A DNA stretch of 64,000 nucleotides from an uncultured Sutterella sp. Its GTDB lineage: Bacteria; Pseudomonadota; Gammaproteobacteria; Burkholderiales; Burkholderiaceae_F. The notes beneath the pieces are model-generated. The model worked only from the letters and a program-made list of their open reading frames with translations. It did not search any database and had not been told where the DNA came from. The DNA is taken from the NCBI GenBank assembly GCA_958347955.1, contig CATVXH010000010.1, forward strand, positions 1-64,000, in the 5' to 3' direction. Positions 8,789 through 17,337 of the stretch are shown here, one piece after another (position 1 is the stretch's first letter; each line of letters opens with the position of its first letter). The translations under genes and the position numbers were made by a program.

Positions 8789-10020
8789 CTCACCGCGTGG
8801 TTGTGACCGGAATGGCCGGCATCAGTCCATTGGGCTGTGATTGGCCCACGATTTTTAAAAATTTGAAAAGTTACCGCAACGCCGTGGCTCGAATGCCAGA
8901 CTGGGATCAAATCGACGGATTGAATTCTCTGTTAGCTGCGCCTGCGGCCCCATTTGAATTAAGCGAACGCTTTACCCGCAAAACTACCCGAAGCATGTCG
9001 CGAAACGCCATCATGGCATGCAGGGCCACGGAGCTTGCGCTTGAAGACGCGGGGCTTATTGACGAGGTCTGGATTCATGAGGGCGGCATGGGCATCGCCT
9101 ACGGCTCCTGCGCGGGCGACCCCCACTCTGTCATGGAAATCGCCGCGCTCGGCGCCGAGCACACAACCCGCCGATTAAACGCCACAACCTACGTGCGGTT
9201 TATGTCGCACACCGCGCCTGTGAACATCGGTGTCTTTTTCTCGCTCACCGGCCGCATCATCACCACCTCAAGCGCCTGCACCTCCGGCAGCCAAGCCGTG
9301 GGTTACGCCTATGAGGCCATTAAAAACGGCTATCAACGCGCAATGGTCGCGGGAGGCTCCGAAGAGCTCTCAGCCGCCAATACCGCCATTTTCGACACCC
9401 TCTTTGCCACCGCCACTTTGCACAACAACGATCCCCTTCACACTCCCCGTCCATTTGACGCGGACCGTGACGGTTTGGTTTTAGGCGAGGGGGCCTGCAC
9501 GCTGATTTTGGAAAGTCTCGAGAGCGCGCTCGACAGAAATGCGCCGATTTATGCCGAGGTGGTCGGTTTTGCCACGAATTCCGACGGCAAACACATCACA
9601 AACCCTGATTCCGTCAAAATGGCGGAAGTGATGCGCGAGGCCCTGCGGTGCGCCTCGATGAAACCCGAAGACATCGGTTATCTCAACGCCCACGGCACAG
9701 CCACCATCTCCGGCGATATCGCTGAAAGCGTAGCCACGGCCTCCGTGTTCGGGAAATCAGTCCCCGTCTCAAGTCTTAAAAGCTACATGGGGCACACGCT
9801 CGGCGCCTGCGGCGCGCTGGAATCGTGGCTGAGCATCGAAATGATGCGCGAGGGCTGGTTCGCGCCGACGATTAATCTGCAGACGGTTGATCCCCGATGC
9901 GGGGATTTGGATTACATCACGGGTGAAGGTCGTGAAATACGGTGCGACGCTGTCATGAGTAACAATTTCGCCTTCGGCGGCATCAACACTTCGCTGATCT
10001 TTAAGCGATTTGAAAAATGA
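8785..10020 (+). CDS. apeR: Beta-ketoacyl-ACP synthase (APE ketosynthase, apeR position)
   Basis: A 411-residue ketosynthase with triad Cys165 (SSACTSGS), His303 (NAHGTAT) and His337 (MGHTLG). It differs from the apeO-position protein and is closer in layout to FabF/FabB. In aryl-polyene systems the two ketosynthases divide the work, with ApeR thought to act on early condensation; which one does so here is not visible from sequence. It overlaps apeQ and the phosphopantetheinyl transferase by 4 bases on each side, which argues for tight translational coupling. Confidence 0.87.
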   Translation: MTHRVVVTGMAGISPLGCDWPTIFKNLKSYRNAVARMPDWDQIDGLNSLLAAPAAPFELSERFTRKTTRSMSRNAIMACRATELALEDAGLIDEVWIHEGGMGIAYGSCAGDPHSVMEIAALGAEHTTRRLNATTYVRFMSHTAPVNIGVFFSLTGRIITTSSACTSGSQAVGYAYEAIKNGYQRAMVAGGSEELSAANTAIFDTLFATATLHNNDPLHTPRPFDADRDGLVLGEGACTLILESLESALDRNAPIYAEVVGFATNSDGKHITNPDSVKMAEVMREALRCASMKPEDIGYLNAHGTATISGDIAESVATASVFGKSVPVSSLKSYMGHTLGACGALESWLSIEMMREGWFAPTINLQTVDPRCGDLDYITGEGREIRCDAVMSNNFAFGGINTSLIFKRFEK

Positions 10021-10628
10021 TTGTGTACTTGTGCGACATGAAAAACGCGGACACCCGTGAGCTTGAGCGCCACTTGGCGGACTCTCAGCTCGCAAGATAC
10101 CGCCGGTGCCTGCGCCCCGAACGTCAGCGGCAATACCTCTGCTCACGGGTTTTCTACAACAGAATTAAAAAAAGCCTTCATGCCGCAGGTGACGATGATT
10201 TTCCCGTCCACTCGCCCCACCGGCCGCTTATGTGTGAAAAAGGGCTTTTTTACACAAGCTTATCGCACAGCGGTGATTTTTTTGCGCTCTCGCTTTCCTC
10301 AACCCCGGCGGCCGTTGATATGGAAGTTGTCCGTCAACGAAACTTTCCGGCGCTCGCCGTTTGCGCATTTGAGCGCACGGTCGCTTTGGAAATTAAAAAT
10401 TCAGACAATCCGAAGAAAGCTTTTCATGAGCGCTGGGCTCAGCACGAATGCCAAATCAAGTTGCCGGATGATTCTCAAAAAGCGGGAAAACTCCTCTTTA
10501 CTTCCTACTGGGAAAAAATAAACGGATCAGAAATTTGCCTCGGAGTGCTCAGACAAAAATCGGAATCTGTGCGCATTGAGCGCATCTCCAATCTCACGCC
10601 GCAGGAGCTTAGTCATGAATTCAAGTGA
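10017..10628 (+). CDS. 4'-phosphopantetheinyl transferase, Sfp type (APE cluster)
   Basis: A 203-residue protein I assign to the Sfp superfamily from its magnesium and catalytic motifs: SLSHSGD near residue 81, AAVDMEVV with Asp101 and Glu103, and a degenerate WAQHECQIK motif with Trp140, Glu144 and Lys148 that keeps the W-x3-E-x3-K spacing. The enzyme would transfer the phosphopantetheine arm of CoA to the cluster's ACPs. It starts inside the apeR stop codon (ATGA) and overlaps the methyltransferase by 14 bases. The sequence is divergent, so activity is probable but not certain. Confidence 0.75.
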   Translation: MIVYLCDMKNADTRELERHLADSQLARYRRCLRPERQRQYLCSRVFYNRIKKSLHAAGDDDFPVHSPHRPLMCEKGLFYTSLSHSGDFFALSLSSTPAAVDMEVVRQRNFPALAVCAFERTVALEIKNSDNPKKAFHERWAQHECQIKLPDDSQKAGKLLFTSYWEKINGSEICLGVLRQKSESVRIERISNLTPQELSHEFK

Positions 10629-11685
10629 AAGAAAAGCCAAACTGCTTCAAGCCTATGAAGAAGCGCAACGAATCGCTTTCGCCCCTTTTGTCTTTCAGGC
10701 TTGCGCCGCCGCTAAAAAAACAGGACTTCTTAACCTTTTGGGGCAAAGCGAAAAACCTCTGAGTATTTCTGAAATCGCTCAAGGCTCGCATTTGAGTGAA
10801 TACGCCGTGAGCGTTCTCATTGATATTTTGGTCTCCTCGCGTATCGTTCAAGGACACGAAAACCGGTCATTTTCTTTAAGCAAAGTCGGACAGTGCCTCA
10901 TCTACGACAAGATGACAGAGGTCAATTTCGACTTTGCCGACGCGGTTAATTACCGGGCGCTCAGCCACGCTCAAGAAGCGCTTGAGACCGGGAATCCCTC
11001 CGGTCTTTGGGAATTTAACCCGTCCTGGCAAACTATTTATCCCCATCTTAAAGAGCTTCCCGAGCAAACACGCAAGGCATGGTTTGCCTTTGACCATTTT
11101 CACTCCGACAGCGCCTATCAGGCTGCGCTCGACATTCTCAAAGCCCGCGACGTAAAGTACTTTGCCGATATCGGCGGAAACACGGGGCGATTCACAGCGA
11201 AAGCTCTGAAAACGTGGCCCTTGGCGCGAGGCTGCATTGTGGACCTTCCCGAACAAATTTCACTGATGAGAGGAAACGAGGAAATCGCTCAGTTGCAGCC
11301 GCGAATTGACGCGGCGCCCATTGATTGGCTGATTCCTGAAGCGAAGCCCGAAATCCATGCGAAAGTTGATTTAGTGTGGATGAGTCAATTTTTAGACTGT
11401 TTCAGCCCGAAGGAAGCGATCAGCATATTAAAGCGCGTCAAAGCCATCGCCCATCGCGACAATGCGTTAATCGCCATACTGGAGCCCGTCGTCGACCATC
11501 AAAGAAACGATGCCGCCACTCTTAGCGTAGCCTGCAGCTCCCTGTATTTCAGCTGTCTGGCCAACGGCAACTCGAAGTTTTTCACCACCGATGAATTGAA
11601 ATCCATCATCGATGAGGCCGGGCTAATCATTGAAGAGGTGCATGAACCGCTCGGTGTCGGCCACTCTCTTTATGTTTGTCGCTAA
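10615..11685 (+). CDS. SAM-dependent O-methyltransferase-like protein (end of APE cluster)
   Basis: A 356-residue protein with the two-domain plan of the hydroxyindole/plant-type O-methyltransferases. An N-terminal winged-helix dimerisation domain (residues ~20-110) has ISEIAQGSHLSEYAVSVL, and a C-terminal Rossmann domain carries the SAM motif FADIGGNTGRF near residues 180-190 followed by the acidic IVDLPEQI. The ATG at 10615 is preceded by CAGGAG at a good distance; a frame extension to 10576 lacks such a site. In aryl-polyene pigments the aryl head is often methylated or methoxylated, so the head group is a plausible substrate, which is inference. It is the last gene of the + strand block. 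Confidence 0.82.
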   Translation: MNSSERKAKLLQAYEEAQRIAFAPFVFQACAAAKKTGLLNLLGQSEKPLSISEIAQGSHLSEYAVSVLIDILVSSRIVQGHENRSFSLSKVGQCLIYDKMTEVNFDFADAVNYRALSHAQEALETGNPSGLWEFNPSWQTIYPHLKELPEQTRKAWFAFDHFHSDSAYQAALDILKARDVKYFADIGGNTGRFTAKALKTWPLARGCIVDLPEQISLMRGNEEIAQLQPRIDAAPIDWLIPEAKPEIHAKVDLVWMSQFLDCFSPKEAISILKRVKAIAHRDNALIAILEPVVDHQRNDAATLSVACSSLYFSCLANGNSKFFTTDELKSIIDEAGLIIEEVHEPLGVGHSLYVCR

Positions 11686-11719
11686 AAAAAGCCCACCGCG
11701 ATTGATTTCACAGTGGGCT
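11684..11719 (-). terminator. Rho-independent terminator reading leftwards
   Basis: Stem AGCCCAC (11690-11696) pairs with GTGGGCT (11713-11719). On the minus strand it is followed by seven U residues; on the plus strand there is no U-run. It would therefore end minus-strand transcripts coming from 11.7-12.5 kb, and not the APE operon whose stop codon it touches. Confidence 0.7.
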
Positions 11720-11966
11720 CAATAAAATTGGAAAGGTAGCTAGGCTTTTCGCCCGCGCTTTCCTGAACGAAACCGATCTCCCTCAAACGATTTCGTTCTC
11801 CCGGAAGAAACGGATGCTGAAAGCATCCCCCTCGTTTCTCCGAGGCTCAGACACCCGTAAGCGAAGAACCGGGTATCAGGCAGACACCGAAACCACAGTA
11901 CCGTATCGATGCCCGCATACTTATTGTCATCCTTTTTGAAATAAATGAACACTAGGACTTTCCTTA
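11720..11966 (-). ncRNA. Possible structured RNA (or small unrecognised ORF)
   Basis: No recognised gene fits here. The stretch is rich in inverted repeats. The ends can pair (GGAAAG 11730-11735 with CTTTCC 11958-11963, and CTAG 11740-11743 with CTAG 11952-11955). Inside lie an 8 bp hairpin (11765-11772 with 11791-11798), an 11 bp interrupted hairpin (11807-11817 with 11823-11838) and a 5 bp hairpin (11853-11857 with 11870-11874). A minus-strand terminator follows at once, so an RNA of about 240 bases on that strand is possible. A GTG-initiated frame (11970-11740, 76 residues, basic C-terminus) is open on the same strand, but it resembles no family I know and has no good ribosome site. I could not match it to 6S, tmRNA, RNase P or SRP RNA. 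Confidence 0.35.
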
Positions 11967-12006
11967 CCACCTAAGAGATATTTTCTGAGGTTTTCACGGT
12001 AAGATA

Positions 12007-12023
12007 TTGATATTAAATATCAA
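12007..12023. repeat. Perfect 17-base palindrome
   Basis: TTGATATT and AATATCAA flank a single central A, giving a perfect inverted repeat that overlaps the stop codon of the lipoprotein gene at 12020. It has no U-run on either side, so it is a weak terminator candidate; it could be a protein-binding site or an RNA hairpin at the end of the lipoprotein message. The half-site spacing does not fit FNR/CRP. Confidence 0.4.
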
Positions 12024-12487
12024 CGCCAAGGAATTTCGCCGGGAAACAGTCGGTCTACGAGCTCCCTCAGCTCCACTGAAGCGTCGTCGACCGTATCAAA
12101 AAGAGTGGGCTTGCGGCTTCTTTCATCCCATTGAACGGTATAGACGTTGTTGTGCCGGCCGACTTCTGTTAATTCGAGCTTGGCGTAACGCAAGGTCGCC
12201 ATGCTCCAAGAGGAAGCGTATATCGCCTCATAACGCAGCGTTTGAGGACAAGACGTGAGAATTGTCTTTGTGTCATCGGCCTCAACGCGCGTGACCTTCA
12301 GACCCTTGTCAATCAAAGCGCGGCGCAAGTTCAGAAAAACTTCCGGACGCACGGAGGGGTTGTCCACGAGGCAGAGATTTCTCTGACCGGCGCCGTGCCA
12401 GTCACTATTGGGTTCAACGGAAGAGCAACCGGAAAGCGCCAAAAGACATGAACCGAGTCCGGCCGCCAAAAACAAAGAAAAACGCAT
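12020..12487 (-). CDS. Small outer-membrane lipoprotein, Sbal_3080-like
   Basis: A 155-residue lipoprotein with a signal peptide ending in the lipobox LSGC (Cys21) and serine at +2, favouring outer-membrane sorting. The mature part has NLCLVDNPSVRPEVFLNLRRAL, then YAKLELTE and a C-terminal VDDASVELRELVDRLFP. That overall pattern resembles the Sbal_3080 lipoprotein family of unknown function. It stands alone on the minus strand with about 130 bases to the divergent membrane-protein gene, so both may be driven from the intervening AT-rich stretch (12488-12621). Confidence 0.75.
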   Translation of the reverse strand: MRFSLFLAAGLGSCLLALSGCSSVEPNSDWHGAGQRNLCLVDNPSVRPEVFLNLRRALIDKGLKVTRVEADDTKTILTSCPQTLRYEAIYASSWSMATLRYAKLELTEVGRHNNVYTVQWDERSRKPTLFDTVDDASVELRELVDRLFPGEIPWR

Positions 12488-12621
12488 AGTGATTCCTGAA
12501 ACAACTGCGTTGATTGTACCCGTTGGATGTTAAAAAACAATAATCCGATCATCGATAGATAATGAATATTTAATGTATTGGACCTAGAATTTGAGCTTTG
12601 ATTGAAATTCGCTGATAAACA

Positions 12622-13074
12622 ATGACTGATCAAAATCCACAAAGCCAAGCCCCGGCGCTCTGGAACCCGATGTGGGCCATTTTACTGAGCTTCATTTTCA
12701 CACCGGTTTTCGGCGGCATTGTCTGCGGGTTGAATTGGCGCGCCATGGGCAAAGAAGAAATGAGCGTGCGCTCATACAGCTTTATGCGCTCAACGCTTTT
12801 TATCATGGTGCTTTACATTTTTGCCGAACCGATGCTTCGCGGCATCCCCTACACCCAATACGTGCTTTTAGCGATCATGGTCGGCCTGTGGCTCGTCTGG
12901 ACGTTTATGGACGGCGTTAAACAGCTTCGCTATGTCAATGAACAGTACGGCGAAGATTACCCTCATAAATTCTGGGCCAAATGCATCTCCTGGGGCGTGG
13001 GCGGCTGGGTGGCCTACTACGCGCTTGCCATCACCTATGTGATCGGTCTGCACCTCTTGGGCATCAGCATGTAG
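12622..13074 (+). CDS. Unrecognised four-helix inner-membrane protein
   Basis: A 150-residue protein with a short polar N-terminus and about four hydrophobic segments (residues ~17-38, ~55-70, ~78-95 and ~125-147). A polar stretch between helices 3 and 4 contains KQLRYVNEQYGEDYPHKFW. I do not recognise the family. It sits 8 bases upstream of the Sel1-repeat gene, whose Shine-Dalgarno sequence overlaps the stop of this gene, so the two are very likely cotranscribed. Confidence 0.75.
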   Translation: MTDQNPQSQAPALWNPMWAILLSFIFTPVFGGIVCGLNWRAMGKEEMSVRSYSFMRSTLFIMVLYIFAEPMLRGIPYTQYVLLAIMVGLWLVWTFMDGVKQLRYVNEQYGEDYPHKFWAKCISWGVGGWVAYYALAITYVIGLHLLGISM

Positions 13075-13082
13075 GAGCGATC

Positions 13083-14123
13083 ATGGCCGGACGGTCCAGT
13101 GCAAAGAAAGCCGCGGAAAACCGAAACGCCAGGGCTAACTATGTTCTGGGGCTTTTGGGCGGCGTCGCAGTGTCCCCGCCGCTTGCCTCAAAAGAAGCCA
13201 TGCAGTACTACGCCCGGGCTGCCGCCGAAGGCAATCCCGACGCCCAGTATCACTTGGCAAAGTTGCTCGTCGAAGGCCAAACCCTCTCCACCAATAACCG
13301 GGCGGCGCTCAAGTGGCTCAAAAAAGCTGTTGAAAAAGATCATGCCGCCAGTCAGCATCTCTTAGGCGTCATGTACCTTAAGGGACAAGGCGTGACCCGC
13401 GATGAAAAACGCGCCCTGGAGCTTTTCCGACAAGCCGCGATTTCCGGCAACGCCGACGCCGAATATGATTTGGGATGCGCGCTCATTGACGGAATCGCCG
13501 GTGAAAAAGACGCCTATCAGGCCCTTCGCTGGTTCCGGTTGGCGGGCGCCCAAGGCCACGTGAAAAGTCAATATCGTGTGGGCTACGCGCTGGCGCACGG
13601 ATCCGGATGCGAGATTGACCTCCAGCAGGCCGCCACCTGGCTCAGAAAAGCCGCCGTCAACGGCGACCCCAAGGGGCAGTATGAATTCGGGCTTTTATTC
13701 ATACATCCCGATTACGCTAAGAGAAATGAAGAAGAAGCTTTCCGATGGATTCGCCTGTCGGCGCTCGCAGGCTACGCGCCGGCGCAGTATCAGTTGGCGC
13801 TTTTCTACCAGACAGGAGAAGGCACCCTTACCTCTTACGAAGAGGCTTTCACTTGGGCAAGACGCGCAGCCGCCCAAGGAGAGGTCAAGGCGCTGCTTTT
13901 GTTAGCCGGTCTTTACCGCTTTGGCGCGGGAACCAGTGCCAACCCCTCTGCCGCCTACGCCATCGCCTCTTATCTCTCAGGCGCCGACAATCCCACCGCG
14001 GCCACTTTGCTGCAAACACTCGAGCCCCAAATCACGCCGGCTGAAAGAGCCCGCGTGCAAAAGACGCTCTCGTCGGTCAAGTCCCCTTCGGAGCTTATCG
14101 CCTCCCTGGCGACGCTTTATTGA
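13083..14123 (+). CDS. Sel1-like repeat (SLR) protein
   Basis: A 346-residue soluble protein made almost entirely of Sel1/TPR-like repeats of about 36 residues. Recognisable units include AAAEGNPDAQYHLAKLL, AAISGNADAEYDLG, AGAQGHVKSQYRVG and LSALAGYAPAQYQLA; roughly seven copies span residues 25-310. ATG 13083 is chosen because AGGAG lies just upstream, overlapping the preceding stop; the open frame extends further upstream but inside the previous gene. There is no signal peptide. Sel1 proteins act as scaffolds for protein partners; the partner here is unknown, though the coupled membrane protein is a candidate. Confidence 0.85.
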   Translation: MAGRSSAKKAAENRNARANYVLGLLGGVAVSPPLASKEAMQYYARAAAEGNPDAQYHLAKLLVEGQTLSTNNRAALKWLKKAVEKDHAASQHLLGVMYLKGQGVTRDEKRALELFRQAAISGNADAEYDLGCALIDGIAGEKDAYQALRWFRLAGAQGHVKSQYRVGYALAHGSGCEIDLQQAATWLRKAAVNGDPKGQYEFGLLFIHPDYAKRNEEEAFRWIRLSALAGYAPAQYQLALFYQTGEGTLTSYEEAFTWARRAAAQGEVKALLLLAGLYRFGAGTSANPSAAYAIASYLSGADNPTAATLLQTLEPQITPAERARVQKTLSSVKSPSELIASLATLY

Positions 14124-14127
14124 TTGC

Positions 14128-14160
14128 AAAAAAACGCCGGTTCGACCAGAAACCGGCGCT
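14128..14160 (-). terminator. Terminator of the rnr-rlmB operon
   Basis: Stem CGCCGGTT (14135-14142) with AACCGGCG (14151-14158) is followed on the minus strand by seven U residues. It lies 20 bases past the rlmB stop and immediately after the convergent Sel1 gene. Confidence 0.85.
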
Positions 14161-14179
14161 TGCAACAAAATCGCTTGAT

Positions 14180-14932
14180 CTAACCGCGCGAAGCCATGTA
14201 ACGCTGACGCACGCTTTCAAATAAACAGATACCCGTGGCCACGGAAACATTAAGGCTTTCAACGGAACCCGTTAAAGGAATCTTGGCCAAGTCATCACAG
14301 CGCTTGCGCGTGAGTTGTCGAAGGCCGGGACCCTCGGCCCCCATCACCCAGGCAAAAGCCCCCGTCTGATCAAAATCGTAGATGGTCTTGGTGGCCTCGC
14401 CGGCCGCCCCCACAACCGTGACTCCGGCATCGCGAAGTTCAACAATGGCGCTGGCTAAGTTCGTCACCATCACCACGGGCACTGTTTCCGCGGCCCCTGC
14501 CGCCGCTTTGGCCGCCGCCGGCGTAACCGTGGCGGAGCGGTCTTTGGGAATAATGACGGCGTGAACACCCGCGGCGTCAGCCGAACGAAGACACGCGCCG
14601 AAGTTTCTCGGATCCGTGATGCCGTCCAAAATCAAGAAGAGCGAATCCGGACGAATCTCATCCATCAGTTCGTCGAAGGACAAACTCACTTCAAGGGGTT
14701 TGGCCATCGCCACAATCCCCTGATGGGGGATATCGCCGGAAACCATGCCGCTCAAGCGGTCATGACCGGCCTGCATAACCCGAACGCCAAAACTCTCCAG
14801 CTCGGCGCGCATCTGATTCATGCGCTTATCACGCCGTTGAGGATCAACATAAACGCAGACAATCGAATCGGGATCTTTTCTTAAGCGGGCGCCCACCGCA
14901 TGAAAACCCGCCAAAATAATATTCTTTGCCAT
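14180..14932 (-). CDS. rlmB: 23S rRNA (guanosine-2251-2'-O)-methyltransferase RlmB
   Basis: A 250-residue SPOUT methyltransferase that methylates the P-loop of 23S rRNA. The N-terminal ~75 residues form the L30e-like RNA-binding domain, beginning with IILAGFHAVGARL. The three SpoU motifs are present: TDPRNFGACLRSAD, MGAEGPGLRQL and SVESLNVSVATGICLFE. Its length matches E. coli RlmB (243). It follows rnr on the same strand after 38 bases, the rnr-rlmB pairing seen in many proteobacteria. A second SpoU-family gene occurs at 32.2-33.0 kb. Confidence 0.95.
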   Translation of the reverse strand: MAKNIILAGFHAVGARLRKDPDSIVCVYVDPQRRDKRMNQMRAELESFGVRVMQAGHDRLSGMVSGDIPHQGIVAMAKPLEVSLSFDELMDEIRPDSLFLILDGITDPRNFGACLRSADAAGVHAVIIPKDRSATVTPAAAKAAAGAAETVPVVMVTNLASAIVELRDAGVTVVGAAGEATKTIYDFDQTGAFAWVMGAEGPGLRQLTRKRCDDLAKIPLTGSVESLNVSVATGICLFESVRQRYMASRG

Positions 14933-14970
14933 AACTTACACTCAGTCATCAAAAACAGGTGACATTTTAT

Positions 14971-17337
14971 CTAATGACGCGAACGACTGACGCGGAAATC
15001 AATCCGACGACGGTCTTCATCCACCTCTATGAGGCTAACTGTCAGCACGTCGCCCACCGCATAAACCTCACCGAATGATTGTCCTTCAAGCGTGCCCTGC
15101 GGGGTGTACACGTAGTAGTCGAAACCGATATTGGAAATATGGATAAAGCCTTCGACAAACACTTCCTGCAACTGAACATAAAGTCCGAAAGTCGTGATTG
15201 CGGTGATTCTCGCCTTAAAGGTGCGCTGCGTCGAGGCTAGTGTCTTCATATAGCGGCACTTTAACCAAGCGGTCACGTCACGGCTTGCGTCATCGGCCCT
15301 TCGCTCGCAGGCGCTGGTGATTTTACCCAATTCAATCCACGCGTTGCGGGATGGGTCGGCTTTGACGGTCTGCGGCTCTTGCGGTTGCGGCATCGCCAAC
15401 AGCGAACGCTTGAGATTCATGCCGCTCAAACTGTTTAAAACAGCGGCGCTTGCGGCATAAACCGTCGGTCGATAGGTGCGGCGTGACAAAATGCCGCGGA
15501 TCGTGCGATGAAGCAGCAAATCGGGATAGCGGCGAATGGGCGAAGTGAAATGCGCGTAGGCTTCGTAACCCAAACCGTAGTGGCCGATATTGTCAGGCGA
15601 ATAAACCGCCCGCTGCATCGAGCGCAAAAGCGCGTTTTGAATCACGTCGCTGTAAGGCTTGCCTTGCACTGCCTTGACCACTTTCTCATAATCGGCGGCC
15701 GAAGGTTTATTGCCGCCTTCCAATACCAGGCCGAAACCGGAGAGAATCCGGCGAAGCTCAAGCAAACGGTCCGCCGCCGGGCTGTCGTGCACACGGTAAA
15801 GAGAAAGTTTTTTGCGCCGGGTGATGAAATCGGCCGCGCAGGTGTTCGCCGCGAGCATGCACTCTTCGATCAAACGGTGCGCATCGTTGGACTCGCGGGC
15901 GACAATGGCGACAATCTCGCCTTTTTCATCGGTCTTAACCAAAGTCTCCTGGGTGACAAAATCAATGGCGCCGCGCACATTTCTTGCCCGACGAAGCACC
16001 TTGTAGAGTGAATACAAGCAGTCGAGCCCACCACGCACGCTTTCAGGCACCTCATCATTATCCACCGTTTCCCCTGACAGGTACTTCCAAGCGTTGGTGT
16101 AGGTCAGGCGCGCGTGAGAATGAATGACCGCGGGATAAAACTGATAGGCCTTCACAGTGCCGAGCGAGTCAATCACCATGTCGCAGACCATCGAGAGGCG
16201 GTCCACGCCGGGATTAAGAGAGCAAAGGCCGTTGCTGAGCTTTTCAGGCAACATTGGAATCACCCGGCGAGGGAAATACACCGAAGTGCTTCTGAGCTGC
16301 GCGTCTCGGTCAAGTTCCGTGTCAGGCTTGACGTAGTAGCTCACATCAGCGATGGCCACGAGAAGCCTGAAGCCCTCTTTACCCGTTGCTTCGGCATAAA
16401 CGGCATCGTCAAAATCACGGGCGTCTTCGCCGTCAATCGTGCAAAACGGCACGTCGCGAAGATCCACGCGTCGGGCTCGATCTTTGGCCAAAACTTTATC
16501 CGGCAGCTTTTCGGTCTCAAGCATTGTTCCCGGACTAAACTCGTGCGGCAGATTAAACTGCCTCACAGCCAGCTCAATTTCCAAATCCGCGTCGTTGTCG
16601 ACTTGCAATTCTCGATCAATCTTGACATAGACCCTGGGATCATCTTTACCGGGATAACGGTCTATCAAGGCGACAACTTTCTTATCCGTCCACCCATCCA
16701 AAACGGCTTCCGTATCGACAAATTTCACGCTCAGATTGCACAGTCTCGGATCGGCTTTTTTAAAGTGATAAGTCACTTTGCCGTGTTTGGAAGTGTTTTT
16801 CTTCACCTCGCCCACAATCTCGTTGACGGAATGCTCAATGACCTCCGTGACGCTGGCGTAAAGCGAGTCGTCTTCCCAAGGCTCGGCCGAATGCGCTATG
16901 CGAAAACTCACGGCGTCGCCCGGCAAAACGATCTTTACGTGATCGGCGATGATCGGGAATCGATCCCCGGTAGAGTCCTCAACAATATAAGGCGTGGCCT
17001 GAGCCGGAGAAACCACAATCCCGGTGTGCTCTTTTTGAGTCTTGTGGGTAAAACATTTTCTCTGGGAATCAAACCGCACCCGGCTGTCCCCCATTAAACG
17101 GTCCAGCACTTCGGCAAAAAGCGCTTCGTTAAGCTTGCGGTACTGCTTGGACAAAAGCACATATAGTTCACCGGTATCCAAATCAGCCGCAGAGCGATTC
17201 AAGATGTCAACGGCCTTTTGCGTAAGCTCTGTGACTACATAATTTTTAACCCGGCCTTTGACTGCTGTCGTTTTTTTTCTGCCTGCGCGTTTTTCCTTTA
17301 CGATCTTCGGTCGGGGTGTTTTCTTTAAATTTGGCAA
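14971..17337 (-). CDS. rnr: Ribonuclease R
   Basis: A processive 3'-5' exoribonuclease of the RNB family. A basic N-terminal tail is followed by a winged-helix segment (TELTQKAVDILN), cold-shock domains, the RNB domain with the catalytic GEDARDFDDAV aspartates, and a C-terminal S1 domain (TTFGLYVQLQEVFVEGFIH). The frame is open to 17427, but that would run into tRNA-Leu on the other strand and begins with a GTG inside the tRNA. The first sensible start beyond the tRNA is TTG at 17337, preceded on the minus strand by an AG-rich GAAAAGAAG; this gives 788 residues. No ATG is available in this part of the frame. It is cotranscribed with rlmB. Confidence 0.88.
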   Translation of the reverse strand: MPNLKKTPRPKIVKEKRAGRKKTTAVKGRVKNYVVTELTQKAVDILNRSAADLDTGELYVLLSKQYRKLNEALFAEVLDRLMGDSRVRFDSQRKCFTHKTQKEHTGIVVSPAQATPYIVEDSTGDRFPIIADHVKIVLPGDAVSFRIAHSAEPWEDDSLYASVTEVIEHSVNEIVGEVKKNTSKHGKVTYHFKKADPRLCNLSVKFVDTEAVLDGWTDKKVVALIDRYPGKDDPRVYVKIDRELQVDNDADLEIELAVRQFNLPHEFSPGTMLETEKLPDKVLAKDRARRVDLRDVPFCTIDGEDARDFDDAVYAEATGKEGFRLLVAIADVSYYVKPDTELDRDAQLRSTSVYFPRRVIPMLPEKLSNGLCSLNPGVDRLSMVCDMVIDSLGTVKAYQFYPAVIHSHARLTYTNAWKYLSGETVDNDEVPESVRGGLDCLYSLYKVLRRARNVRGAIDFVTQETLVKTDEKGEIVAIVARESNDAHRLIEECMLAANTCAADFITRRKKLSLYRVHDSPAADRLLELRRILSGFGLVLEGGNKPSAADYEKVVKAVQGKPYSDVIQNALLRSMQRAVYSPDNIGHYGLGYEAYAHFTSPIRRYPDLLLHRTIRGILSRRTYRPTVYAASAAVLNSLSGMNLKRSLLAMPQPQEPQTVKADPSRNAWIELGKITSACERRADDASRDVTAWLKCRYMKTLASTQRTFKARITAITTFGLYVQLQEVFVEGFIHISNIGFDYYVYTPQGTLEGQSFGEVYAVGDVLTVSLIEVDEDRRRIDFRVSRSRH

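Noticed and set aside
11740..11970. 76-residue minus-strand ORF as a protein gene
   Set aside because: GTG start without a ribosome site, no family, and the DNA is dominated by hairpins; kept only as part of the possible RNA.
12007..12023. Palindrome read as an FNR or CRP site
   Set aside because: FNR half-sites TTGAT and ATCAA need four bases between them; here there are seven.
16114..17097. 327-codon plus-strand frame opposite rnr
   Set aside because: The complete RNB domain of RNase R is on the other strand; the reverse frame is low-complexity and His/Arg-rich, as expected of a shadow.
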